Shown here one piece after another: positions 17,169 through 26,396 of a stretch of DNA of 26,472 nucleotides. The notes beneath the pieces are model-generated. The model made no database searches. It saw only the letters and a program-made list of their open reading frames with translations, and was not told where the DNA came from. Position 1 is the first letter of the stretch, and each line of letters begins with the position of its first letter. Source of the DNA: Barthelona sp. PAP020 (Eukaryota; Metamonada: BaSk clade); contig JARQWU010000138.1 in assembly GCA_040182905.1 (NCBI GenBank), positions 1-26,472 on the forward strand, read 5' to 3'. The position numbers and the translations under genes were made by a program.

Positions 17169-17478
17169 ACAACTAAAAATTATAAAAATGGAAAGTTATT
17201 TCCAGAACTTTATTTTCATCAAACGCATCTTCTTCTATCTTTAAGGTAAAAAGCAAGATGAGAAGAAAAGATTATTGATTTAATAATATTGAACCCTTCA
17301 TGTTAATGAAGATACACGTTTATAATTACATTAAACCAAACAGGATGAGAGAACAGAATCAAACTATAAAAGTTGAAAATATTGTATCAAATTGGAAATT
17401 GCTGAATACTTTCTTTAATTTTTCTTGCATGTTTTTGGACTTTACAATATTTTATAGCACCTCTCCGTTGCTTTATAG

Positions 17479-17604
17479 ATGATAGAACTATGTCTTGGTC
17501 ACCAACTTAAAAAAATAACAGCTATTTCACATACCATTCCAAAGGAGAAAGCTGTACTGGGAAAAAATGAGAAATATTCCGTTGATAATTGTTCAAAAAG
17601 CTAA
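17479..17604 (+). CDS. Possible small frame or gene remnant, 41 codons
   Basis: ATG at 17479 to TAA at 17602-17604, including TAISHTIPKEKAVLGKNEKY. The composition is protein-like and unlike translated AT-rich spacer. Its ATG overlaps the stop of a 60-codon frame in a different phase (17300-17482), an arrangement also expected from a frameshifted pseudogene. No family is recognised. Confidence 0.2.
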   Translation: MIELCLGHQLKKITAISHTIPKEKAVLGKNEKYSVDNCSKS

Positions 17605-17702
17605 ACAGGTTTAAAATTGCTGAAATATGCCTCCTTCAAGCAAATGTCTGGATGGTTGCCTTCAAGGTTAAAAGTATGGGGAAAGTTGTTCAAATAATCT
17701 AT

Positions 17703-17891
17703 TTAACTGGGTTTTGCTGTAATAGCATGTTCTAATTGGGCTGTTACACAGTTTGCAGTTTGTTTAACTGCACTAAAAAACAAGAGGAGACCTTGCTGTT
17801 CCACTGTTTCAAAATCATTCCAAATTTTATTTGAATTGCAAAAGATCAAAAATTTGAAATATAAAATAGTAAAGCGAGATATTAAATTAAA
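17703..17891 (-). pseudogene. Possible gene remnant lacking a start codon
   Basis: On the minus strand the frame ending at 17703 encodes VEQQGLLLFFSAVKQTANC and then VTAQLEHAITAKPS before TAA. Codons such as GAA ACA GTG GAA CAG and GCA GTT AAA CAA resemble true genes. There is no Met anywhere in the frame, and no convincing acceptor upstream would make it an exon. It could be a decayed 3' end or chance. Confidence 0.2.
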
Positions 17892-17946
17892 CAAAGAAGA
17901 ATGATTTCATTTCATTTTTCTCAAATTTTTTTTTAATCGATCTTTT

Positions 17947-18447
17947 ATGTATTTAGTTGATATTGTAACTAAAGATAATATTGTTAATTTTAAATCCAAC
18001 CTTTTGAAACATAGTTGGATTCATTTGATTGTTAGAATTGAAATAATTATTCAAATGATTTTTTCATTGATTCAATTCAGTTTTTCTATTTCTCAATATG
18101 AAGATTGGGATAATTCTGGTGGAGTTCTTCGAATTTGTTCTTCTTCTTTATCAATAATTAGCTGTTTTTTTCTGGTACAAATTTTATATAAAAATGTTGA
18201 ATGGCAAAAAACTTTACTAATTGGTCTGATGGGTATTGCTTCATTGTTTCAAATATTTGCTATTTTTGCTGATTTTAGTGAGTTTTCCATATTTGAAAAT
18301 TATTTGTCAAATTATGGACAACAGCCAAATTTTCGGTTTTATTTAACGGAGTTCTTTGATGTTGTCAATTTTTTCGCTTTTGTAATTTCTCTTGTTTTGT
18401 CCATTTTGCTTTGGAAAGATGAAGAATTTTTGAAGAGAGAAGAATAG
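17947..18447 (+). CDS. Four-span membrane protein, 166 aa, unrecognised
   Basis: Four hydrophobic segments lie at about 25-50, 62-82, 89-108 and 133-155. They are separated by short loops containing SQYEDWDNSGG and NYLSNYGQQPNF. The protein ends in the charged tail WKDEEFLKREE. There is no cleavable signal peptide. The overall plan is tetraspan-like, but the cysteine motifs of tetraspanins and the W-GLW-C-C motif of claudins are missing. I do not recognise the family. It converges on the STPG-repeat gene, 65 bp between stops. The upstream region has a T-run and TCATTT motifs about 30 bp before the ATG. Confidence 0.75.
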   Translation: MYLVDIVTKDNIVNFKSNLLKHSWIHLIVRIEIIIQMIFSLIQFSFSISQYEDWDNSGGVLRICSSSLSIISCFFLVQILYKNVEWQKTLLIGLMGIASLFQIFAIFADFSEFSIFENYLSNYGQQPNFRFYLTEFFDVVNFFAFVISLVLSILLWKDEEFLKREE

Positions 18448-18512
18448 TTGTGTAAATATATGATTTTTTTTTGCCTACATTTCATGTTTTTCAAAAAAAA
18501 AAAAAATTCATT

Positions 18513-20057
18513 CTACAATTGTGGTACATTTATGTTAAAGCTTTTTTGATTCAATGTGGTACTTATATTATAAGAACCAACTCCTGGTGTTGAAGATTTA
18601 TCTTTAAACGTGACTCTTGCAGTGGTGCCACCTAAAACATTATATCTGCTATTTCTATGCTTATTAATGGATTTCCAATCTGTTTCAAGATTGTAAGAAC
18701 CTGGAGCAGGAATATCATTATACTTTGTTTGTTTTTTTGCTTTAGGTATCCGATATTGTTTATGTGAAGAAAAAGCACGAATATCTCCAATACTTTTTGG
18801 TGAATAGGTACCAACAGCAGGTATTTTGTCTCCTTTCTTTATCAATTTACGTTCCGTTGCCAAAAATGAAGCTGATGGCTGATTCTCCCTGAATATCGTC
18901 ACAGGCGCTTTTTTAGAGTCATAACCAATCATTTGATTGGAATTTTTATCCTTCAAATTCATGACTTCTCTTGAAGTCTGTGTTCCAAACGGTATGTTTT
19001 CCTTTGGCTGCGGTCTTTGAGGCACTTTTGGACCAACGTAGTCATAAGAACCAGGCCCAGGCATATGATTGTCCAAATTGATAAATCTCTGTTGTGTCTT
19101 CATTTGAACAACATGCCGCTCGTTATTGTTCTGATGACTGTAACTACCAGGCCCTGGAACAACAGATCTTTTGATCATACTATCAGATAAACCCCTTGAT
19201 GAAGTGACAGAGAAAGAAGAATTTGAGGAAACCAAGTTTTTCTTTTTACTACCTATATTATCAGTGATATGATATGCACCCACTCCTGGAGTTGTTGTGT
19301 TCCCAAGGAAGTTCGATCTCTTTTCATTTGTCACCATTGACGCTGATCCTCTGAATTTTCGAAAGATAGTCTTCACACTGGCATCTTTCAACCACTGAAT
19401 CTCCTGTTTGTTACGGAAATAATCACCAGGACCTGGTTGAATAAACTTTGGTTTAGGAAAGCGGTTCGTTTTGCTGTTTTCCCATGAAGGTCCGTTGTTG
19501 TTTTCAAATGAGGACTTTGGGGAATATGAAGTTGGTCCTGGAAGGTCATCTTTTGGTAGCATATTATTTGGCAATTTTTGAGGATACAACATGCCATCAT
19601 CAGCTTCAATATATCCAAAATTTTGTCGGGGATTGGGAATTGAAGGTGCAGAAGAAATCTGAATTTTCTTTGTGGTAGGAGGCGATTTTATTTGCTTAAA
19701 ATAACCTGATTTGATCCAATTAGGTCTCAATGAATAATTACCAGGTCCAGGAACATCGTTTTGAGCCGATTGAATACCTTCTAAAAATCGTTTTGTTTTG
19801 GTAAATGAATTCCAACTTGTTTTTGTCTTATTCATCTTATAATCTTTTTCGTCACCTATTTTTTGATAAGAAGTTGGTCCAGGTGTAATATCAGATTCAG
19901 TAATGGCAAAAGTATTTCGTTGACTAACAGTACTAAATGGTGCTTTACCTCGGGTTCCAGATTTAAAAACATCAATATTATAAGAACCAGGTGCTACATT
20001 GCCATCAGTACTTGAATCAAAATGGTTAATTAAACGACTGGCTTTTCCAATGATCAT
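18513..20057 (-). CDS. SHIPPO/STPG-repeat ciliary microtubule protein, 514 aa
   Basis: About eleven proline-glycine repeats of the form (V/T/M)PGPGSY occur along the whole length: APGSYN, TPGPTSY, VPGPGNY, LPGPTSY, QPGPGDY, TPGVGAY, VPGPGSY, MPGPGSY, IPAVGTY, IPAPGSY and TPGVGSY. They are spaced roughly 35-60 residues apart, with basic F/S/T-rich linkers such as FTKTKRF. This is the STPG (sperm-tail PG-rich) repeat of ODF3/CIMAP and STPG proteins, which bind axonemal microtubules, partly inside the lumen. The protein is basic and has no other domain. With DNAI1 it makes the second flagellar gene of the window. Which STPG paralogue it represents cannot be told by eye. Confidence 0.9.
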   Translation of the reverse strand: MIIGKASRLINHFDSSTDGNVAPGSYNIDVFKSGTRGKAPFSTVSQRNTFAITESDITPGPTSYQKIGDEKDYKMNKTKTSWNSFTKTKRFLEGIQSAQNDVPGPGNYSLRPNWIKSGYFKQIKSPPTTKKIQISSAPSIPNPRQNFGYIEADDGMLYPQKLPNNMLPKDDLPGPTSYSPKSSFENNNGPSWENSKTNRFPKPKFIQPGPGDYFRNKQEIQWLKDASVKTIFRKFRGSASMVTNEKRSNFLGNTTTPGVGAYHITDNIGSKKKNLVSSNSSFSVTSSRGLSDSMIKRSVVPGPGSYSHQNNNERHVVQMKTQQRFINLDNHMPGPGSYDYVGPKVPQRPQPKENIPFGTQTSREVMNLKDKNSNQMIGYDSKKAPVTIFRENQPSASFLATERKLIKKGDKIPAVGTYSPKSIGDIRAFSSHKQYRIPKAKKQTKYNDIPAPGSYNLETDWKSINKHRNSRYNVLGGTTARVTFKDKSSTPGVGSYNISTTLNQKSFNINVPQL

Positions 20058-20411
20058 TTCCTTTTATCTAGTCGATCTCTCTCAATACAAACGATAAATC
20101 TTTTCAAAGGAATTTCAAATACTCAAAAAGAAATGAAAAAAAAAATGAATGCTAAATTTCCTGTTCTTTTGTTCCCTTTCTTTAAAAGCAAGTTAAAAAT
20201 ACATCATACACAAGAAAAATATGACAAAAACTATGCCTTATGCAAAAAACTGAGTCTTTGAATCAAGATATTAAAAAACAAAATATTTAACATATTTTTA
20301 TTGTACAATAATTAAAAAAAGACTAAAAATAAACAAATCAATAAAAGCAGAAAATGAAATTGAAAATTGAAAAAATTTTCTTTTGTTTAACATTTTCATT
20401 ATTTCATGGAC
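20058..20411. other. Spacer between the kinase and STPG-repeat genes
   Basis: A 354 bp AT-rich spacer in tandem minus-strand orientation. It must hold the 3' end of the kinase transcript and the promoter of the STPG gene. I see no clear TCAYW initiator close to the STPG start, no coding frame and no RNA gene. Confidence 0.45.
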
Positions 20412-21494
20412 TTATTGATATGGTGAACTGGGTTGATGAACAATTTTTCCTCGACCATGACCAGAAACAAAAGCTGCAGGATAAATTGGCAAAAAACTTT
20501 GAAATTTCAAAAAATTGTTGTTTCTTATTGTTGCCTCATGAGTGTCATGATATTTTTCCACATTAGGTTTCGTTGCCACAGGAGCAACCCTAAACCACTC
20601 ATGATTTAGGGCCTCAGCAGCTGAAGGACGACTATTTGGATTTAATTCCAACAATTTGCAAACAAGATCAACAGCTAAACTGTTACCAACCTTATTTATG
20701 GCATTTTCTCTTAAACGCTTATTACTGTCAAGGCAATAATCATGAATTTTGCTCAAAATCTCTAATTCAGATTTACCCTCAAAAATATCATCATCAAAGA
20801 TCATACCTGCTAAAATAACACCAACGGACCAAATATCAACCTTTTCAGTGTATTTCTGGTTGTTGAAAATTTCAGGAGCGCGATATGCAGCAGTGACACA
20901 ATTTGGAGTCATATCAGACACACCATTATTTGTATCCCTATTAAAAGCTCTAGCAAGACTAAAATCAGCAAGTTTAATCCCACCATCATTCAAAATCAAC
21001 ACATTGGATGGCTTAATATCTCTATGTACGATATTTTGTGAATGCAAAAAGATTAAAGCTTCGAGGATCTTTTGAACAATATACTTTGAAACTGCTTCTG
21101 AACCAAGGGGGTTACCCCTGATTTGTGATAAATGACTCAAACCATATAAATCATGGGGACAATATTCAATAACAACAAAAATGTCATAAAAATTTGGATT
21201 CACAGTTTCATTCACAAAAAAATCAATAAATTCAACAATATTATCATGTTTTAAGTATTGTAGAATATTCATTTCGCGTATAGTTCCCATCAAATGTGAA
21301 TCAAGGTTACAGAAATCAACTTTGGAAAATTTTTTAATGGCGACAAGCTTTGAATCGCTTTTCCTTTTTCCTTTGAACACAGTACCATAACTACCTTTAC
21401 CAATTACTTCACGTAATTCATAATGATCATGTAAACTGATATTTAATATATTATTAAAATTTGGAATAAACTTTTGTATATTGGGTAATTTCAT
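20412..21494 (-). CDS. CDK-like (CMGC) protein kinase with DFS instead of DFG, 360 aa
   Basis: The kinase domain covers about residues 25-305. IGKGSYGTVF (31-40) is the glycine loop and VAIKK has Lys54. LMGTIREMNIL stands where PSTAIRE or PITAIRE sits in CDKs, with Glu74. HRDIKPSN (157-164) is the catalytic loop. The metal-binding motif reads LADFSLARAF, so DFG is DFS (177-179). The activation loop keeps a CDK-type threonine (Thr196) before VTAAYRAPE, where most CDKs have VTLWYRAPE. The domain ends NPNSRPSAAEALNHEWF. All catalytic residues are kept, so activity is expected. The C-helix suggests cyclin dependence in the CDK9/12 style, but the exact class is uncertain. A 55-residue tail follows with a basic HGRGK segment. 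Confidence 0.9.
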   Translation of the reverse strand: MKLPNIQKFIPNFNNILNISLHDHYELREVIGKGSYGTVFKGKRKSDSKLVAIKKFSKVDFCNLDSHLMGTIREMNILQYLKHDNIVEFIDFFVNETVNPNFYDIFVVIEYCPHDLYGLSHLSQIRGNPLGSEAVSKYIVQKILEALIFLHSQNIVHRDIKPSNVLILNDGGIKLADFSLARAFNRDTNNGVSDMTPNCVTAAYRAPEIFNNQKYTEKVDIWSVGVILAGMIFDDDIFEGKSELEILSKIHDYCLDSNKRLRENAINKVGNSLAVDLVCKLLELNPNSRPSAAEALNHEWFRVAPVATKPNVEKYHDTHEATIRNNNFLKFQSFLPIYPAAFVSGHGRGKIVHQPSSPYQ

Positions 21495-22256
21495 CGATGA
21501 TGTAAATTATTAAAATTATTATTATTCATCAGAATGACTAAAATATTATATTAAAAGCTATAAAGCAAGAAGCAAAAGCTAACACAATTTACGAATATAT
21601 TCCCAATTTTTTTCTTTATTCATCTCACACAACATTCCTATTTTTAACAATGCATTCGTATTTTTATACATTTGCTGTGTTCAAAAATAAATAATTTGAA
21701 ATAATTAAAATACCTTTCTTCAATCTCTTTCAAACCTCAAGATGTAAAGTTATTTAACCAAAAAATGTTCATCTTTCATTTATTCTTGATTCAGAAATAA
21801 AACAGGTGACTTGACGAAGTGATTTTCAAAAAAAATAAGCAAACTAAAATTTTCATTGGTATTGATTTACTATTAGACATTTTAAAGCACTATAATAGGA
21901 TTTTCAATTGCTCAATCATAAAAGAAATTGAAAGAATTTCAAGTAAAGAATTAGAAAAGCACAGTTTTTTTCTTTAATTATGATTGTTAAATGCTTCAAA
22001 TAAAGAAAAAACACATTAAATATTTCATATATTGTCATTTGAAAGCTATTGAAAGAAAGTTCTTTGTTTTCAAAAAACTTGCCATCAATATAAACATTTA
22101 CTTAACATTTATGATAAAAATTGTAAAAATTGACATATTTGTTGATAAAATGAAAAAAACATATTGTAACCACACCTTAAAGATATTCAAGTCTACACAA
22201 TTTTTAATTCTTTTTTGTGTTCCAATGTTTTAAATCTATTACTATTGGTCAATTAC
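21495..22256. promoter_or_regulatory. Divergent upstream region of the kinase and cyclase genes
   Basis: About 760 bp of strongly AT-rich DNA. A 55-codon stretch without ATG (21810-21977) and an 80-codon frame (21991-22233, K/I/F-rich) are open but lack family resemblance. They may be chance or an unplaced exon. No RNA gene is recognised. Confidence 0.4.
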
Positions 22257-25200
22257 ATGGATATAGTATTTAAGAACACGAATATTCGTAATCAAATCAA
22301 GTTATCACATTCTTTTGAATTAACTTTTATCAATGGTCCCAGAGCTGGTGAAAGTTTGGATATATCTGAATCGAAAATTGTTGTTGGAAGAGGTGCACGA
22401 AGAGATTTATTTGTGAATGACGCCAATATGTCCCGTAAGCATTTTCGTTTGGTTAAAAACAAAGAATCTGTAAAAATTATTGATTGTAACTCAAGAAATG
22501 GTACTTTGGTGAATGGTGTGAAAATAACCAATAAATTATTGGATGATGGGGATTCAATTTTGGCAGGTTCAACCAAATTTCGATTTAGCATTTATCAGCA
22601 ATTAGAGTCTTCTGTTACTTCACCTGTTAAAAACAAAAACAATACTTTGAATGGGGGTCTTACCAATTCTGATACTGGATTGAATTTATTCATAATCAAT
22701 GAAGAGCAAAACACAGGAATAGAAAACACTGACAATAAGAAAGTGTATAAATCGCCAATTAGAAGTCCAAAGACGGCAACTGTAACACCAAAAATGAATA
22801 GAAATGCTGAAATGACTTCATCTCTGCATGTCAATTCATCAATACAAACTGCAAAACTTGACAAAAGCATGTGCTTTGATGATAATGATCAGCATTCTCA
22901 TTCAACTGTTGCCATTAATGAAAATTGCAAAATGAATAATGAGGAATCAATTCGTATATCTCAAACAATTACCACGTTGAAGATTTCAGAAGTCTTAATG
23001 GGTGCCTCTACCCTTACAGAAGCTGGAAGAAGAATGCTTCAGTTAGTACATGATTCTTTTGAATCTACTGCGGTATGTAGTTATGTCTTTGTATATTCTT
23101 CTTTAGTTGATCAAAATAACGGTATTTCTGATTCAATTACTGGATTATCTTGCATTGGGTCCATTGGTGTGGATTTTGTCAGTTCTGAACTGTCAGTAGA
23201 TGATCGTAGATTGTCGATACCCATTCCTGCGGATGAAACACCTTTGTTAAGACAAATGGATTCGATCGATGAAATAGATTATCAAGATTTTGAGTCTGAA
23301 AATGAAGAATTTCACAATCTACATAGTTTGTATCGATATCTGCCTAAAGAGTTCATATCTCATTCTTTGGACAGTCAACAGTTGATGTTATTGGTGCCAA
23401 ATCGCAGTATCCCGATAAATTCCAAGGATTTATATGATTCGTTGGAATCCCTGGATGAAACAAAAAAAAAGCTCAGCGATTCGACAGAAAGAAAACGCCA
23501 CGATTTTCAAACCATTGAATTGGAGAGCAGTTTCAAGAATTTTAAAGAGTTGGAAAATCTTGAATTAGAGGATGAAATGGAGATCAGTATTGATGAGAAT
23601 TTTGAGCAAATATTGTTGGATTCAAGTAAAGTGTCCAGTGATGATTTTACTCGATTTGATCCTTCTCAAACAATGAATAATGAAACGTTAACGTTTCAAC
23701 AATTTGGTTCTGATCCATCTTTATTGGGCTTAGGTCTAGGAAAGAATCCTTCTGATAGCTTCTTAGTAATTGATTCTTCGGATGAATTGGAGGAGACAGA
23801 TCATGTTTATTCATTAAGAAACCATTTTGATAATGAGAATAACAATATTGACCTTCCTTGTGCTATTTTTAGGTATAATGGAAGTAAACCTTTTGTTTTG
23901 TTACCTATCAAGGGTTATAGGCCCGGGAATTATGATGTTAATTCAGACAACGAGATTTTTGGTATTATTGTAGTTCAAACAAGTTGTGATGTTTTTTCTC
24001 CCATGCTCATAGCGCATTTACAACAGATTTCAACTCTTGGGAGTGTTGTTATGAAGTCTTTACTGTTAGCTTCTCAAGTTGCCTCTGATCGTTTATTAAA
24101 AGCCAGTTTAGCTAATTATTTACCAAGACCCTTATTAAGAAGATTGAGAAATGAGGATATGAAGAATTTGTCTGCAAATGCAGGGACTCCCACAACATCA
24201 AATGGTAAAAACAATGAATTTTCCGAAACTAATGGAATAAAGAAAGGCACTTCTGTTGCATCAGCTTTAAGAGGTTATGAAGCAGATGCAAGTGTATTTT
24301 TTGTGGATTTATGTGGGTTCACTAGAATTTCAGAGAATCTGTCATCATCTAATCATATTGTTGATCTGGTAAATACCTTTTTCTCTACTGTAGTTCCAAG
24401 TGTTTACCAATATGGAGGATGTGTTGACAAATTCTTGGGAGATGGAGTCATGGGATTCTATCTGTATGACAATGATGCCAATATTTTAAGTCCAGATAAA
24501 GCTGCACAATATGCAGTGCTCTCATGTATGTCTATGCTTACAGCTATGTGTAAATTGAGATATGATTTGCCACAATGGATGATTGAAGAAGAACCGATGA
24601 TCAATATGTTCTGTTCAATAGGTGTATGTAGTGGTAAAATTGTCACTGGTTCTGTTGGGTCTGTTTTGCATAATCGATTAGATTTCACTTTGCTAGGTGA
24701 TACTGTTAATACTGCTAGTAGAATAGAAGGAATAACCCCAAAGAATTCTTTGTGTATCAGTTATAAAACTTTCGATTTGATATATGAAGAACGTTTGAGG
24801 AATATCTTTGCTTTCAAGAATAAAGGAATTATTTTGAAGAACAAAAGAGAACCTCACGTTATCTATACTGTTATTGCTATAAGAGATGAGGGTGTAGATG
24901 AGTGGTTATTAAATTTGGGGATCTATTGGGAATATCAGGGAAAGAGAATAGATGCTACGTTGGTAAGAAGGTTTGTACAAAATGAATGTTATGAAAATGA
25001 TGATGAAGCTGAATATATTATTCATGAGAATCAAATCAAGAATGCTAGCTCTTTTCACAGATTAGCTAGAAAAGAAGAAAAAGTTCGGACACAGATTCAA
25101 TATCTTATGCTATTACCAAACGATTTTATTAATTCACAAAATTTGAGAGATGACTTGGCAATTTCTGATGTCTTTGCCAATATTCCTTCACTTAAACAGG

Positions 25201-25367
25201 ACATTCATTTGGGAAGAATGGAAATTAATCAATTTTATGATTCTAAAAATGTTAGCAAATTTTCCAAAATTAACGTGGAATTTGAAATAGATCCTCTATA
25301 TTCTATTTTTGCTGATGGTACTATAAGAGACGCAGAAGTTGATCCCATTACAATTGGTAGGAGTTAG
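22257..25367 (+). CDS. Soluble FHA-GAF-like class III adenylate cyclase, 1036 aa
   Basis: I chose ATG 22257 (MDIVFKNTN), since upstream codons in this frame have no ATG. An FHA domain (about 18-115) carries VGRG (43-46), SRKHF (59-63) and NGTLVNG (81-87), binding phosphothreonine partners. Residues about 240-290 and 540-610 look like the two halves of a GAF-type sensory domain around a long acidic, serine-rich insert. The class III cyclase domain covers about 676-885. Metal aspartates are D684 (FVDLCGFT) and D729 (KFLGDGVM). Adenine-selecting residues are K725 and D809 (LDFTLLGDTVNTASR). Transition-state N818 and R822 are present. The product should be cAMP, with homodimer formation. No membrane helix is seen. 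A C-terminal region of about 140 residues has no known domain. Confidence 0.92.
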   Translation: MDIVFKNTNIRNQIKLSHSFELTFINGPRAGESLDISESKIVVGRGARRDLFVNDANMSRKHFRLVKNKESVKIIDCNSRNGTLVNGVKITNKLLDDGDSILAGSTKFRFSIYQQLESSVTSPVKNKNNTLNGGLTNSDTGLNLFIINEEQNTGIENTDNKKVYKSPIRSPKTATVTPKMNRNAEMTSSLHVNSSIQTAKLDKSMCFDDNDQHSHSTVAINENCKMNNEESIRISQTITTLKISEVLMGASTLTEAGRRMLQLVHDSFESTAVCSYVFVYSSLVDQNNGISDSITGLSCIGSIGVDFVSSELSVDDRRLSIPIPADETPLLRQMDSIDEIDYQDFESENEEFHNLHSLYRYLPKEFISHSLDSQQLMLLVPNRSIPINSKDLYDSLESLDETKKKLSDSTERKRHDFQTIELESSFKNFKELENLELEDEMEISIDENFEQILLDSSKVSSDDFTRFDPSQTMNNETLTFQQFGSDPSLLGLGLGKNPSDSFLVIDSSDELEETDHVYSLRNHFDNENNNIDLPCAIFRYNGSKPFVLLPIKGYRPGNYDVNSDNEIFGIIVVQTSCDVFSPMLIAHLQQISTLGSVVMKSLLLASQVASDRLLKASLANYLPRPLLRRLRNEDMKNLSANAGTPTTSNGKNNEFSETNGIKKGTSVASALRGYEADASVFFVDLCGFTRISENLSSSNHIVDLVNTFFSTVVPSVYQYGGCVDKFLGDGVMGFYLYDNDANILSPDKAAQYAVLSCMSMLTAMCKLRYDLPQWMIEEEPMINMFCSIGVCSGKIVTGSVGSVLHNRLDFTLLGDTVNTASRIEGITPKNSLCISYKTFDLIYEERLRNIFAFKNKGIILKNKREPHVIYTVIAIRDEGVDEWLLNLGIYWEYQGKRIDATLVRRFVQNECYENDDEAEYIIHENQIKNASSFHRLARKEEKVRTQIQYLMLLPNDFINSQNLRDDLAISDVFANIPSLKQDIHLGRMEINQFYDSKNVSKFSKINVEFEIDPLYSIFADGTIRDAEVDPITIGRS

Positions 25368-25570
25368 GAGTTAATTCGTATCTTTTATTTTACTAGGCCT
25401 AAGGCTAAACCCGTTTAATTTAGTTGATGAAAGTGTACCAAAGTGAAACTATAATTTTAATTGGAATAAATGGAATTCTTTTGACTTCTTCTTTTATTTT
25501 TTTGTTCCGTATAGTCATATGTGAAAAAAAAAAAAAGAAGTGAGAATTTTTTTTTATTGATGAACTCATT

Positions 25571-26173
25571 CTAACATTTGCGTATCACCGCTTGACAAAC
25601 GAAGGATTGACCAGAGTGACCCTTGCCTTCCTGAAGTTCTATACCAACTTCCTCACACAATAAAATATCAAAGCTTGCAAAGTTACTTCTCAATTCTTCA
25701 TCACTGATCAATAAATCATGCGATTTAGGTCCACCATGTAAACCCAATTCTAAATGCTTAGAAATATAACCTTGATTTACATATAAACCATCAACAGTTA
25801 ATATTCGTTTAATTTTATCATAAAAAGGAATCCTAAAAGAAGATGGTAAATGACAAAAGATATTAAGAACAATGTTGAAAGAATTGGGCTCAAAATCGTA
25901 AGTGCATATATCAGCACAAATAGAATTAATCGTTACATTCATTTCTTTAGCTAGCTTTTCTGTTTTATTCAAACCAACAATAGATATATCAATGCAAGTA
26001 ACATCATGTCCTAAAGTAGCCAAATAAACAGCATTACGTCCTTCACCAGATCCTAAACATAATATTTTACTATTAGGGGTAAATGTTTTACTTTGATTAA
26101 AAACAAATAATGAAGGTTGAAGTCCATAAACATATTCATCTGTGTCATATTTTTGGTTCCATTTATTTTCCAT
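25571..26173 (-). CDS. SAM-dependent methyltransferase, TehB-like, 200 aa
   Basis: I chose ATG 26173 because MENKWNQKYDTDEYVYGLQP is the typical start of TehB/UbiE-type small methyltransferases (W...Y....Y.YG..P). An in-frame upstream extension to 26224 would add 17 Cys/Phe/Trp-rich residues. Motif I is ILCLGSGEGRNAVYLA (about 37-52), the acidic end of strand 2 is TCIDIS (59-64), and motif IV is FNIVLNIFCHLP. A loop with GGPKSHDLL and a terminal GHSGQSFVCQAVIRKC complete the fold. The substrate cannot be told; thiol, metalloid or small-molecule methylation are all known in relatives. The gene converges on the cyclase gene with about 200 bp between the stops. An initiator-like TCACTT lies about 55 bp upstream. 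Confidence 0.88.
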   Translation of the reverse strand: MENKWNQKYDTDEYVYGLQPSLFVFNQSKTFTPNSKILCLGSGEGRNAVYLATLGHDVTCIDISIVGLNKTEKLAKEMNVTINSICADICTYDFEPNSFNIVLNIFCHLPSSFRIPFYDKIKRILTVDGLYVNQGYISKHLELGLHGGPKSHDLLISDEELRSNFASFDILLCEEVGIELQEGKGHSGQSFVCQAVIRKC

Positions 26174-26396
26174 ATTTTCGAAAACACCAAAATTCCAACA
26201 ATTACAAAAATTCCAAAAATACAAAAAGTGATATTAGAGTAACAAGAGGAGATGGAGATTTTGTAAGTCAATAAATTTCCTTTGTTTATGAATAAACACT
26301 TTCATTTATGATATATATGCATAAAATAAATAAAAAAACAAACCCTAAGAATTCTATTTACAAAAACTTTAACTTTTTCATTTATAATTTTTTTGT

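Larger units (their letters stand above)
17160..17946. other. Gene-poor region with possible small or decayed frames
   Basis: A 787 bp divergent spacer. Apart from promoters it holds a 60-codon plus frame (17300-17482). That frame overlaps, in another frame, a 41-codon ATG frame (17479-17604). A minus frame (17894-17703) lacks any ATG but has coding-like codons. The stretch 17510-17820 looks less AT-rich than ordinary spacers here. The frames show no known domain and may be remnants of a lost gene. Confidence 0.45.

Noticed and set aside
20354-21075. Plus-strand frames opposite the kinase gene
   Set aside because: Antisense shadows of the kinase reading frame, which has a complete set of kinase motifs.
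21810-21977. 55-codon open stretch without ATG, and the following K/I/F-rich 80-codon frame to 22233
   Set aside because: No start, no family resemblance and AT-rich composition typical of spacer; kept only as a note in the intergenic entry.
22215-22256. Upstream extension of the cyclase frame
   Set aside because: It starts with TTG and adds leucine-rich residues with no relation to the FHA domain; the first ATG is 22257.
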